Shown: positions 8,831 to 17,572 of the stretch, in pieces
Layout of the letters: the number at the start of each line of letters is the position of its first letter
Numbering within the stretch: position 1 is the stretch's first letter
Assembly: GCA_963785075.1 (NCBI GenBank)
Contig: CAWATW010000004.1
Span: 248,001-312,000, forward strand
Direction of reading: 5' to 3'
Origin: JAOUGY01 sp963785075
GTDB taxonomy: Bacteria > Actinomycetota > Acidimicrobiia > Spongiisociales > ZC4RG35
DNA length: 64,000 nt
Position numbers and translations under genes: made by a program
The notes under the pieces: model-generated
Databases searched by the model: none
Told to the model about the DNA's origin: nothing
What the model saw: only the letters and a program-made list of their open reading frames with translations

Positions 8831-9967
8831 ATGCCCAAGGCGAAGTTCGGATCGACGGTCGCGACGCAACGTCAGGTGATCGATCACCTGATCACCCTGG
8901 GTGAGGCGGTGAGCAAACCCTGGCGCCGAGACGACGATCCGACAGGGGCCCGCGTGCCGGGAACGGCCTCCGTCCACGCCGACTCCACGATCAGCGCCAA
9001 CATCAAAGGCATCGGTCCGAAGTGGGAGCAGGTTCTCTGGGACAACGGGGTCCGGACCGTGGGCGAGTTGGCCTTCATGACTGACGATCAGCAAGAAAGC
9101 GTCAAGGCGGAGCCGGGATTCTGGGACGCGCGCCTCACCGATTGGATCTTGCAGGCGCAGGTCGCACTGCGAGAAAACCCACACGAGGACTACCGGCAGA
9201 TGGTCGCCGACAATCAGGGGCGCTACATGGATCGGAACGGTGAGGTCAAGTACATCGCCCCGAAATCCGACGGGAAGGCCCATCCCGAGTCGGCTCGACT
9301 CCTCGATGCACCCGCTGGACCAGCGACGTCACTGAGAGATGCCGTGCAAGGAATCATCGAGGCGGGTGATCTCAAACCCAACGAGCGGATGCTGCTTCCG
9401 ACAATCGACGACGATCATCTCTCCGCGCTGCGCCGTGCGCAAGAGACCCTCGAAGGGGGTCATCCGCTCGACACCGCTGCACTCGCCGAACTCGACGAGA
9501 CACTCGACGACGCCTGGGAACCGCGTCCGTCCGGGCGCACCCGCAGCGGCTTCGACCCTTCCGGATCCGCTCGAAACCAGAGCCAATACGGGCGGGTCGA
9601 CGTGCAACCCAAAGCGGCCGCCACGTATTTCGATCAAGCGCCGACGTCGACCACCATATACGGTGAAGTCTTCCTGAAAGATCCCAATTACTCGACGGCT
9701 GCCGACGCACGACGGGCTGCCCCGGGCGCTCGCATCGCCGGCGCCCCGCAACAGACCGTGACCGAGCACGATCCACTGGCAACGGCCGACGAAGACGACG
9801 AAGACACCCAGCTGATGCGACCGGGATCATCATCGCCGGCAAGCGAGGGCGGCGGGGAGACGAGTACCGAGGGCGAAGCGAACGGCGCCGCCACCGAGGA
9901 GGAATCCGCGGCTGAAACCGAAGAGCTGCCGGAGGCCGAGGAAGCAGCATCCGAGGAGGAGGCGTGA
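8831..9967 (+). CDS. helix-hairpin-helix protein with long acidic tail, partner of MACPF protein
   Basis: 378 residues. The ATG at 8831 follows a strong GAGGAGG ribosome site (from ~8819); the open frame extends far upstream but that part is antisense to the TIR gene. Residues ~55-90 carry a helix-hairpin-helix pattern (NIKGIGPKWEQVLWDNGVR) like the DUF4332/RNase E-type HhH that senses or binds nucleic acid or acts as a fold-stabiliser. The middle is Pro/Ala-rich and probably disordered. The last ~70 residues are strongly acidic (many Glu/Asp, ending EEAASEEEA). No signal peptide, no membrane helix. The stop overlaps the MACPF start (ATGA), so the two are co-translated. Role is unknown; a chaperone, inhibitor or docking partner of the pore-former is a guess. 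Confidence 0.7.
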   Translation: MPKAKFGSTVATQRQVIDHLITLGEAVSKPWRRDDDPTGARVPGTASVHADSTISANIKGIGPKWEQVLWDNGVRTVGELAFMTDDQQESVKAEPGFWDARLTDWILQAQVALRENPHEDYRQMVADNQGRYMDRNGEVKYIAPKSDGKAHPESARLLDAPAGPATSLRDAVQGIIEAGDLKPNERMLLPTIDDDHLSALRRAQETLEGGHPLDTAALAELDETLDDAWEPRPSGRTRSGFDPSGSARNQSQYGRVDVQPKAAATYFDQAPTSTTIYGEVFLKDPNYSTAADARRAAPGARIAGAPQQTVTEHDPLATADEDDEDTQLMRPGSSSPASEGGGETSTEGEANGAATEEESAAETEELPEAEEAASEEEA

Positions 9968-12633
9968 TGACCGTTCCACGATTCGTGCGGCGCGCAAAGA
10001 TGGCCGGCTCTGCCAATGGTCGACAGTTCATCGTCGAATGGGGCGAGCAGTCTCGGGTGCGCTCGCTTCGTGCATGGCGTGCCGAGGTCCGACGCAATTC
10101 GATCGACGCTGCCCAGGCTCAACAACCGTCCTTCAGAATGCCGACCGACCTCGAGTCGTACTTTGCTGCGATTGGGGCCTTCCAGGTCGTGTTCGAGGCC
10201 GAAGACGGATCGCTGCTCGAATCCCCGGTGGTCGGCCCTGCACCATTCGATGGCCAGGGTCGTGCGAAGCGGCACGATTTCGAGATCTCGATCGACGAGG
10301 GACAGATCGTCAACGGTCTCGTGGCGTACGTCGCCGTCGGCCGCGTGTGTGGCCTGGCGCTTGTCACCCAGACAGAAGAACTCAGGACGATCGGCACACC
10401 GGTCGGATATCGACGCGAATGGGTACTCGGCCAGTACATCGGGTTCCCCAACGGGCTCATCGCAGGGATGTTCGGCTACTTCGACGAGACCGGGATCACA
10501 GGCATAGGACTGCGCTGCGTCATCGACGGTGTGGGTCCGGCGCCGATGCCCTGTGGACCTGACGGTCGAATCGTCCGCACCATCGACGCTGGACGACCCC
10601 CCCGCCACGCCGAGCCACCGAAGGCGCCCAGCGAGCTCACCACCCGGATCGATCACCTCGGGCCACCGACGCCCGATGTACTCTTGCCGAACGCCCGACA
10701 TCAGCGGGTCGACGTGCAACGCGTCGACCTGTGGGATGACACGCTCCACGTCCACCGCCTCGACGGGTCGACACAGACCTACGACTTCGACCGCCGCATG
10801 GTCGACCTCGATGCGCGGCGATTGCGCGACGTCTACACGGATTCGGACGGCGAAACCCTCACGGTCCATCTCGTGTCGGGGGATGCGTGGATCGAGTTCC
10901 CGGACCACTCGACGTACCGCCAACCGCCATTACCCGCTCCGGCCGCCTCGGACGGACCGACTTGGGACAACGTATTCAGCATCGACCACCGGGTCGATTA
11001 CCTCTCATTCGCGTTCCGTGGCCTCGACGTGTCGAGGATGGCACCGTTCGACTTCCAGGCGGCCACCGGGGTGTTGCAGCAGGAGATCTTCAAGGGACCG
11101 GCCCCCGGCAGTCGCGACTTCCACATTGGAACCAACGGCAAGGCAACGGTCGTACCCAACGGCTGGTGGTTTGCCGGCGACGTCTCCGGTGGCACGAACG
11201 CCCGCACCACCTCGGCTTTCTCCGAGGAGGAGTCGCGACAAACCTGGGCGACGTCGTTGGGTGTGTCAGCCGACGCCGAGGTCGCCGGCGCCAAGGTTGC
11301 CTACACCAACAACTCTGCCGCACACGGCGCACTGTCCAACGCCTCGACGGGCAAGGTCGTGTCGACCATCAAAGAGGTGATGGAGGTCGACCACACGATC
11401 ATCGTCGACCTCGCCACCGTTCAACTGTCGGACGCGTTCCGGGCCTCAGCCGCACAGACGGCCGCTGACCCCACCGACGACGCTGTCCGAGAGTTCATCG
11501 AACGCTTCGGGATGCACTTTGCGTACGCGATCACCTTCGGTTCGAAGTCCTGGGAGCAGCGTCACGAAACCGAAGAGAGCGTCGCGGACTCGATGACACA
11601 GGGCTCGAGTCAGAGCCAATCCGTGGAGGCCGGGTATCACTCGGCGGCGGGCGGTGCGTCCGCCTCCGTGTCGTGGGGGTCGGAGGGCGAGTCGTCGGAA
11701 TCGACGAAGCGTGGCACCGGGTCCGACGTGAGCTCGGCCGGCTCGGTGGGGAGCGCCGCGGAACCGGTACCGATCCTGCTCGACATCGAAGAGATCACCC
11801 ACCTCCTGAGTCCGGTCTTCTTCGACGACCCCCAGATCTATGTCGGCCTCAGGGCCCGAGTCGATTTCCTGCTGAACCAGTTCCCCGACGGGTTCGACGA
11901 CTCCAAAGCAGCACTCGACTTCGACATCGCCCCGGTGGAGATCAACGGGCGTTTCAACGGTGGTATCTACAACTTCGGAGGTACGGCAACGGAATTCGCC
12001 TACAACGGAGTGCGGTACCCGGAGCCGACGGTGGCATCGACATCTAGGGTTGCACCGTCGGTGGCCGAACGGTACCTCCGCAGCGAGAGCCCTCTCGGAC
12101 CCGAAGGCGCCCGGTTCACGTCCGGTGGCGCCGATTGGTGGGTGCGAGGCGGTCATCGCCATCGAATCACGGACAGCTCGTTGAAGGATCTTCTGCCACC
12201 GGCCTCGGACCGCCCAGGATTCGACCCTGTCCAGGCGATGCGCACCTTCCCCGACAGCGGTGTCCCGGCGTCGGCGGAGGGAAAACTGCTGTGCGTCACC
12301 GGCTCTTCTCGAGAAGTGTGGTGGATCAATGGTGGCAAGCGCCACCTCGTCCCCAGCGACGTGGTGGCCGAGGTGCTCGGTGGCTGGCCGATGGTCGGCC
12401 ACGTGAGCCAAGACCGACTCGAGGACTTCCCGATGACCACGACACCCACCTCGGTCGAGGGCAAGATGATTCGACTTGCGTCCACTGCAGACGTGTGGGT
12501 CGTTCACGAGCGCAAGCGGTTCCGGGTCCGAGCCGTCACCGGAATCAAGAAGCGTGGCGGATGGGAACAGGTGGCCGTCGTCGGACAGGCCGTGATGGAC
12601 ATGTTCCCCGACAGCGGTTCTGACGCGCTGTGA
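9964..12633 (+). CDS. MACPF-domain protein (pore-former-like) with C-terminal hairpin repeats
   Basis: 889 residues, no signal peptide. Residues ~1-190 include a beta-rich section resembling a jacalin-like fold (WVLGQYIGFPNG, then TGITGIGLRCV). A second beta section follows to ~330. Residues ~340-640 match the membrane-attack/perforin (MACPF) fold, with the signature FIERFGMHFAYAITFGSK near residue 510 (family pattern: aromatic, GTHY-like, GG). The glycine/serine-rich stretches flanking it are what one expects of the transmembrane hairpins. Residues ~715-885 hold three related beta-hairpin repeats (WWVRGGHRHRI, VWWINGGKRHLV, VWVVHERKRFRV). MACPF proteins insert as oligomeric pores. Target, export route and trigger cannot be read from the sequence. 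Confidence 0.75.
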   Translation: MMTVPRFVRRAKMAGSANGRQFIVEWGEQSRVRSLRAWRAEVRRNSIDAAQAQQPSFRMPTDLESYFAAIGAFQVVFEAEDGSLLESPVVGPAPFDGQGRAKRHDFEISIDEGQIVNGLVAYVAVGRVCGLALVTQTEELRTIGTPVGYRREWVLGQYIGFPNGLIAGMFGYFDETGITGIGLRCVIDGVGPAPMPCGPDGRIVRTIDAGRPPRHAEPPKAPSELTTRIDHLGPPTPDVLLPNARHQRVDVQRVDLWDDTLHVHRLDGSTQTYDFDRRMVDLDARRLRDVYTDSDGETLTVHLVSGDAWIEFPDHSTYRQPPLPAPAASDGPTWDNVFSIDHRVDYLSFAFRGLDVSRMAPFDFQAATGVLQQEIFKGPAPGSRDFHIGTNGKATVVPNGWWFAGDVSGGTNARTTSAFSEEESRQTWATSLGVSADAEVAGAKVAYTNNSAAHGALSNASTGKVVSTIKEVMEVDHTIIVDLATVQLSDAFRASAAQTAADPTDDAVREFIERFGMHFAYAITFGSKSWEQRHETEESVADSMTQGSSQSQSVEAGYHSAAGGASASVSWGSEGESSESTKRGTGSDVSSAGSVGSAAEPVPILLDIEEITHLLSPVFFDDPQIYVGLRARVDFLLNQFPDGFDDSKAALDFDIAPVEINGRFNGGIYNFGGTATEFAYNGVRYPEPTVASTSRVAPSVAERYLRSESPLGPEGARFTSGGADWWVRGGHRHRITDSSLKDLLPPASDRPGFDPVQAMRTFPDSGVPASAEGKLLCVTGSSREVWWINGGKRHLVPSDVVAEVLGGWPMVGHVSQDRLEDFPMTTTPTSVEGKMIRLASTADVWVVHERKRFRVRAVTGIKKRGGWEQVAVVGQAVMDMFPDSGSDAL

Positions 12634-12636
12634 CAC

Positions 12637-12661
12637 GCCCAGCGGGCGGAGCCGCCTGGGC
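12637..12661 (+). terminator. GC-rich inverted repeat after MACPF gene
   Basis: GCCCAG at 12637-12642 pairs with CTGGGC at 12656-12661, with further GC complementarity (GGCGG/CCGCC) inside. It begins four bases after the MACPF stop. There is no T-run, as is common for high-GC actinobacteria, so termination strength is uncertain. Confidence 0.5.
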
Positions 12662-12683
12662 TGTGTGAGCGCAACCGCCACAC

Positions 12684-13149
12684 GTGTCCCACTCCGGCGC
12701 CGGCTCGCGTTGCGGCGTGCGCCGACGCAGGTCGAGGAGCGACTGCCCCGGTGGCGTGCGAACACAGCAGCGTCGCGCCAACGGCCGGCGAGCTCGTCTG
12801 GTCAGTTACGCCCACGACCGGGCCTTCCGCGGGGTCCACCTCTACCGACTCTTCAAAGCCGGACACATCGGACTCGTCGGTCTCCACCGCAAAGACGGCA
12901 AGACCCCCGACCGCTACCACGGCATCGAAATCCATCATCCCAAGGTTGGACCGTCGGTCGACGTCGAGATTCACCCTGGTCGGCGGTGCACCCCACATCA
13001 GAGGTTTTGATGTGGACGGCAACATGATTCTGAGACCGCTCAGACGCAGCCGGATCATCACCCGCTTCAACAAGAAGGACGGATCTGTCCGCCTCTCCGC
13101 CGAATACGACGTGGTCATCGACCGTGTCACCGGCGAGACCGACGAATAG
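12684..13149 (+). pseudogene. small hypothetical gene, apparently frame-broken near 12970
   Basis: Two adjacent frames look protein-like and complement each other. The first reads YAHDRAFRGVHLYRLFKAGH to DRYHGIEIHHPKVG and stops at 13010. The second, one frame over, gives FDVDGNMILRPLRRSR then GSVRLSAEYDVVIDRVTGE and stops at 13149. Joining them near 12965-12985 would give a soluble protein of roughly 110-150 residues. No family is recognised. The shift is in the same direction (+1) as the NRPS breaks. It could be a broken gene at the end of the MACPF operon or two unrelated fragments. Confidence 0.35.
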
Positions 13150-13216
13150 GTTCGGATCCGAGTCGACCGAACCGCCCAGGATCTCACGGCCTCCCGACGA
13201 CTGATCCCGGGCTGTC

Positions 13217-13290
13217 ATCGCCTACCCTTGTCGGACACGGCTGACGACTCGAGGGTTTTCAACCGCGTTTCCAACCCATCCCGCCCGAGT
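13217..13290. repeat. 74-bp direct repeat, copy 1 (contains tRNA-Arg 5' end)
   Basis: Identical over 74 bases to 14435-14508, which is 1218 bp downstream. It begins ATCGCCTACCCTTGTCGG and ends GCCCGAGT, which are the first eight bases of tRNA-Arg(CCT). Beyond 13290 the similarity to the tRNA copy stops. From there to ~13400 the sequence instead matches the 7644 element (TGTTCCTTGAAGCGGTCCAC region). TACCCT at 13223 could be a -10 box, so a copied tRNA promoter may still be active here. Confidence 0.85.
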
Positions 13291-13517
13291 GGGGTTGGTT
13301 GGACACTCTCCCGGGTGGACGAGACTTGATGTTCCTTGAAGCGGTCCACTTCCACCGGAAAGCGCATTGCGGAATCGTGGAACGGGGATGGCCGAGTCGG
13401 CCCCTGGATCGACCGCCACTGGCCGTTGTTGAATCCTCGTGTGGGAATCGGCATACGCGGCACCCTCCGAGGCTGGACCGTGCCGCGGACCTCCCTCTAT
13501 CGGGATTGGCGCGGCGT

Positions 13518-13928
13518 TCAAGACGTCTCGACGAGCCGCTCGTGCGGTTGTCCCGTGATCTCGGCGATCAGTTCGAAATCACGGTCGGCGTGGAGGATGG
13601 TCAACTGGGCGAGTTCGGCGGTCGCAGCGATGAGCAGGTCGGGTATCGACACTGCCCGATGGTGGCCTCAGTCGGAGAGCGCCATCTGGATCGCGATGGC
13701 TCGGTCTTCTATGGCGGGAGTGAGATACTCGACCGGCATGTTGGCAATGGGCGGCTGCCCAAATGCCGCGTGAAACTCCTTGCCTGACCGGGTCGAGAAC
13801 CCTGCTTCGAGGAGCGTCAGGGTCGAGATGCGCACGAGCCCTCGATCTATGCGGTCGGACCAATCGGGAGCGTCAGGGCTGTGAGCGAGACGGATGAGCG
13901 CAGACTTGTCGACGAGCCACGTGGTCAC
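13518..13928 (-). pseudogene. VapC-like PIN-domain toxin with in-frame stop
   Basis: A GTG at 13928 overlaps the antitoxin stop. The frame encodes a PIN domain (LVDKSALIRL with the first catalytic Asp, TLLEAGFSTRSG with the conserved Glu) up to a TGA at 13668-13670. The same frame continues after the TGA with the rest of the fold, HHRAVSIPDLLIAATAEL and LHADRDFELIAE, to a stop at 13518. The total of 136 codons is the normal VapC length. Homologues usually have Arg at this spot, so a single CGA-to-TGA change explains it. The truncated product lacks two of the acidic active-site residues and should not cut RNA. Confidence 0.8.
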
Positions 13929-14147
13929 GACCAGGCGTCATGCATCACGTCGGGGTCCGCGAGGTCGCCGAGACGTTCAGCCAGCACGGCAAGGTCCTGA
14001 ACAGTGGTTTGACAGTGAGCGGTATCACGTTCACGGGCGAGGGGCCCGGCGGATGTACTCCACGCGTGATAGGCCCGCCCGCCGAGCCTTGGCATCGATC
14101 GCGGCAATCAGGTCATCAGGGATGTCGCGGATCAGAATGTCGGCCAT
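13925..14147 (-). pseudogene. VapB-like antitoxin with frameshift
   Basis: The start at 14147 gives MADILIRDIPDDLIAAIDAK then AGLSRVEYIRR, a ribbon-helix-helix antitoxin N terminus. After the CCCC run (complement of 14041-14044) this frame hits a stop. One frame over, the protein continues ARERDTAHCQTTVQDL to DPDVMHDAWS, ending in the GTGA overlap with the PIN gene. Deleting one C from the run restores a 73-residue antitoxin. Together with the nonsense codon in the toxin, both members of the pair are broken. Confidence 0.75.
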
Positions 14148-14434
14148 ACAACTCCTTGGTGGTATCACATCCACGAACCCCCGGCCAGGAAGCTATAGCC
14201 GGGCACAGCCGGCAGACTTCGTCTCGTCGCCTGACGGCCGTCGGCGGCAACGTTCGCCCAAACCGAAGCCGTATTCGCACCTGATCGATTCCGCGTCTTC
14301 GACGCAGATCCACCGCTCGAACGGACCGGATAGCGCCTCCCCCGCCTCGAGCCCGGCTCCCGACGCCGATCGACCGCGCCGCCGCCGATCCCACTGCCTC
14401 CCAACGCATACTTCTCAGCCGATCACAGCCCCGA

Positions 14435-14508
14435 ATCGCCTACCCTTGTCGGACACGGCTGACGACTCGAGGGTTTTCAACCGCGTTTCCAACCCATCCC
14501 GCCCGAGT
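14435..14508. repeat. 74-bp direct repeat, copy 2, at tRNA-Arg
   Basis: The presumed original copy: upstream region plus the first 8 bases of tRNA-Arg(CCT). TACCCT at 14441 has the TAnnnT shape of an actinobacterial -10 box, about 60 bases before the mature tRNA. Confidence 0.85.
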
Positions 14509-14573
14509 AGCTCAGGGGATAGAGCAACTGCCTCCTAAGCAGTAGGTCACAGGTTCGATTCCTGTCTCGGGCG
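14501..14573 (+). tRNA. tRNA-Arg, anticodon CCT
   Basis: Full cloverleaf: acceptor GCCCGAG pairs with CTCGGGC, D-arm GCTC...GAGC, anticodon stem ACTGC/GCAGT with loop CTCCTAA (anticodon CCT), T-arm ACAGG-TTCGATT-CCTGT, discriminator G. CCA is not encoded. Reads AGG arginine codons. Confidence 0.95.
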
Positions 14574-14577
14574 CAAC

Positions 14578-15151
14578 ATGGTCCCGCAACTCGTCAGGCG
14601 TCATCCCGTCATCGGGACCATCGCAGTGGTCTCGATCGTGGGGTGGATCGCCTTCGGGTTCGCCCGCGGTGCGTCGAGCGTCCCGTTCTACACGATCTGG
14701 ATGACGATCACCGCGACGATCGTGGTCTTCCTCGACCGGCGGCATCCGTTCTCGGGTCTCGTGCTCGGAGGACTCACTTTCTGGGGGTTCATGCACCTCG
14801 CCGGTGGACTACTCCCGGTCGGCGACCAGATTCTTCACCAAACAATGGCTGCTACCGGTGCTGCGCTACGACCAACTCATCCACGCCATCGGGTTCCGCT
14901 TCGCCGGGCTGGCAGCAGCCGAGCGGTTCGAACCGTGGATCCCGCGCCGGAGGCCCGCAGCAGCAGCCACCATCGTGTTGCTGGGAGGACTCTCGGCGGG
15001 GGCCGTGAACGAAATGCTCGAGTTCCTGCTCACCCGCATCACTCCCGACACCAACGTGGGCGGCTTCGACAACACCGGGTGGGATCTCGTGGCGAACACC
15101 GTGGGAAGTGCGGCGGCCGCTGTGTGGGCAGCGCGCCGAGCACAGCCCTAA
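14578..15151 (+). pseudogene. membrane protein, DUF2238/YjdF-like, frame-broken
   Basis: The 5' frame has two hydrophobic helices (VIGTIAVVSIVGWIAFGF, then a segment with TITATIVVFL) and LGGLTFWGFMHLAGGLLPVGD. It then derails at about 14836-14843. One frame over, it continues KQWLLPVLRYDQLIHAIGFR, a helix with ATIVLLGGLSAGAVNEMLE and DNTGWDLVANTVGS, to a stop at 15151. The RYDQLxHxxG and D..GWDLVxN patterns are typical of the YjdF/DUF2238 integral membrane family. Deleting one base at 14839 region makes one continuous ~190-residue protein. The first ATG lies only 4 bases after the tRNA end, so the true start may be further in. Confidence 0.6.
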
Positions 15152-15164
15152 CCTTGGGACCGCG

Positions 15165-16598
15165 ATGCCCGTGCCCTTCTACGAACCGCTGACATACCTC
15201 GACTCATCGTTCCTGGCGCTCGAAACCCGAACCACCCACATGCACGTGGCCGGGGTCGGCATCTACGAGGCGAACAACCTCAAGACACCGGACGGCGGTA
15301 TCGAGATCGAGCGCATCCGCGCTCACATCGAGTCCAAGCTCCAATACATCCCCAGGTACCGCCAGCGACTCGGATACGTCCCGTACAACCGAGCGCCGGT
15401 CTGGATCGACGACGACAGCTTCAACATCAACTACCACGTCCGGCACACGAGCCTCCCCCGGCCCGGCACCGACGTGCAACTGAAACAACTCGCGGGGCGG
15501 ATCGTCGGTCAGCAACTCGACCGCAACAAGCCGCTGTGGGAGTTCTGGGTGGTCGAAGGCCTCGACGGCGACCGTTTCGCCCTCATCAGCAAGATCCACC
15601 ACTGCATGATCGACGGCGTGTCGGGAGTCGACCTCACCACCATCCTTCTCGGTCTTGCACCCGATTCGGAGATCGCCGAATCCCCACCATGGACGGCCCG
15701 CCCGGCGCCAAACGGGACGCAGCTGGTGGTCTCGGAACTGGCACGAACGACCCGGCGGACCATCGACGCGCTCACCTCGACATCGGACCTCTTGAAATCC
15801 AGCAAGGACGTGATCGACCAGACCAAGCACCGACTCAACGCGGCGGCCAACTCGCTTCGGTCCGGCTGGCTGACACCCGCCGACAAGACGCCGCTGAACC
15901 CCGAGATCGGTCCCAACCGTCGATTCGATTGGACCGAGACGCCGCTGGACGACGTAAAGAAGGTCAAGAACGCATTCGGCGGCACGGTCAACGACGTGGT
16001 GCTGGCGGTGGTGGCCGGCGCAGTACGTCACTTCCTCGAAGTCGACCGGGACTTCGCCGTCGACGGCATCGAGTTCCGCGTGATGGCACCCGTCAGCGTG
16101 CGCAAACCCTCGCAACGAGGAGCGCTCGGCAACCAGGTCGCCATGTGGCTCGTCGAGTTGCCGGTCAGCGAACCCGACCCGATCGAACGGCTCCGCCGGA
16201 TCCAAGCGGCGACCCGACATCTGAAGGAGACGAATCAGGCGCTCGGGGCAGCCACGCTGATCGACCTCAGCAGAGGCACGCCGGTCCCCCTGCTGTCTCT
16301 GGCAGCCCGGCTGGCGGTGAACGCCGTCCGCCCGTTCAACATGACGGTCACCAACGTCCCCGGCCCGCAGTTCCCGATGTACCTGCTAGAGGCGAGGATG
16401 CTCGCCAACTATCCGATCGTGCCGCTGTGGTCCCAGCACGGGATGGGCATCGCCCTCTTCTCCTATGACGGCAAGCTCCAATGGGGCATCCACGCCGACT
16501 ACGACGCCCTCGCCGACAGCGACGAGTTCATCCACTCGATCCACCACTCGATGGCACTCCTCAAGAATGCGGTGGACGCCGCAACCGTCGGCGACTGA
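15165..16598 (+). CDS. wax ester synthase/diacylglycerol acyltransferase (WS/DGAT)
   Basis: 477 residues, the normal length. It carries the acyltransferase motif HHCMIDGVSG at about residue 145, and further family motifs NDVVLAVVAG and the C-terminal NVPGPQFPMYLLEARM. These bifunctional enzymes acylate fatty alcohols or diacylglycerol with acyl-CoA to make storage wax esters or triacylglycerol at the membrane/lipid body surface. The ATG at 15165 gives MPVPFYEPLTYLDSSFL, the usual start of the family. It follows the broken membrane-protein gene by 13 bases. Confidence 0.92.
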   Translation: MPVPFYEPLTYLDSSFLALETRTTHMHVAGVGIYEANNLKTPDGGIEIERIRAHIESKLQYIPRYRQRLGYVPYNRAPVWIDDDSFNINYHVRHTSLPRPGTDVQLKQLAGRIVGQQLDRNKPLWEFWVVEGLDGDRFALISKIHHCMIDGVSGVDLTTILLGLAPDSEIAESPPWTARPAPNGTQLVVSELARTTRRTIDALTSTSDLLKSSKDVIDQTKHRLNAAANSLRSGWLTPADKTPLNPEIGPNRRFDWTETPLDDVKKVKNAFGGTVNDVVLAVVAGAVRHFLEVDRDFAVDGIEFRVMAPVSVRKPSQRGALGNQVAMWLVELPVSEPDPIERLRRIQAATRHLKETNQALGAATLIDLSRGTPVPLLSLAARLAVNAVRPFNMTVTNVPGPQFPMYLLEARMLANYPIVPLWSQHGMGIALFSYDGKLQWGIHADYDALADSDEFIHSIHHSMALLKNAVDAATVGD

Positions 16599-16612
16599 AC
16601 CAGCCCACTCCC

Positions 16613-17572
16613 GTGATCGACTCTCTCCCCCTCCAACCTGCCGCGCCATCACCTCGACTGGTCGCCTTCTTTGGTGCGACCATCATCTCCTTCTCGGCCA
16701 TCCTCTACCGGCTGTCCGACGCCGACGCCGTGACCGGAGGCTTCTTCCGGATGGCCTATGCCGCTCCCGTTCTCGGTTTGATCGCGTGGATCCAGCGACG
16801 CCGAGACCAGCGCCCGGCCCGCGACCGATGGATCGCGTTCGCGGCAGGGCTCATTCTCGGGTTCGACGTCCTCGCCTGGCAGGTCGCAATCGATCAGATC
16901 GGCGCGGGTCTGGCCACCCTCGTCGCCAACAGCCAGGTCGTGTTGGTGCCGCTCGTCACATGGGCGGTGTTCCGGGAGCATCCGGGCAGGCGGACCTTCG
17001 TTGCGATGCCAATGGTCATCGTCGGGCTGGCTGCGGTGACGGGATTGGGATCGGCGGATGCGTTCGGAGCACGACCGGTGTTCGGAGTGGTCATGGGGGC
17101 GGCGGCGGCTCTGTTCTACACGACGTTCCTCGTCGGATACCGCCGTGCGGGTCGGGCTTTGTCCCCGGCGGCCGGTCCCCTTCTCGACGCCACGCTCGGC
17201 GCCGGCCTGACCGTCGGAATCGTGGGCATCGTCACCGGAGACCTGGCACTCGCCCCATCGTGGCCTGGGCACGGATGGCTTCTGCTGTTGGCGTGGGGCG
17301 CGCAGGTGACCGGCTGGCTGGCGATCAGCCATGCGCTCCCGCGACTTCCGGCGGCGGTCACCTCCTTCGTCATCCTGCTCCAGCCCACGCTCACCCTGTT
17401 GTGGGGGCGTCTGATCTTCGACGAACGCCCGGGCCTGATCCAGCTGATCGGGGTGGCGTTGGTGATCTCCGGGATCACATGGGTTGCGACCGAACGGAAC
17501 CGATCTGCGCCGCCTACATCGACGCCGTCACCGAAACCAGACCCTTCCCGGCGATCAGAGCCGGGCCGATGA
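16613..17572 (+). CDS. EamA/DMT-superfamily transporter
   Basis: About 319 residues from a GTG at 16613, 14 bases after the acyltransferase stop. Ten hydrophobic helices are arranged as two EamA halves: residues ~15-150 and ~165-305, the second including PAAVTSFVILLQPTLTLLWG followed by FDERPGLIQLIGVALVISG, a strong EamA signature. These carriers export or import small metabolites; substrate is unknown. The 3' end overlaps the convergent gene by 59 bases. Confidence 0.85.
   Translation: MIDSLPLQPAAPSPRLVAFFGATIISFSAILYRLSDADAVTGGFFRMAYAAPVLGLIAWIQRRRDQRPARDRWIAFAAGLILGFDVLAWQVAIDQIGAGLATLVANSQVVLVPLVTWAVFREHPGRRTFVAMPMVIVGLAAVTGLGSADAFGARPVFGVVMGAAAALFYTTFLVGYRRAGRALSPAAGPLLDATLGAGLTVGIVGIVTGDLALAPSWPGHGWLLLLAWGAQVTGWLAISHALPRLPAAVTSFVILLQPTLTLLWGRLIFDERPGLIQLIGVALVISGITWVATERNRSAPPTSTPSPKPDPSRRSEPGR

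Noticed and set aside
9688..12765. Long minus-strand frames opposite the HhH/MACPF genes
   Set aside because: Composition is typical of antisense frames in high-GC DNA; the plus-strand frames carry the recognisable domains, ribosome site and coupling.
12504..13187. 227-codon minus frame after the MACPF gene
   Set aside because: Overlaps the MACPF 3' end and has antisense-like composition; the plus-strand broken ORF is more protein-like.
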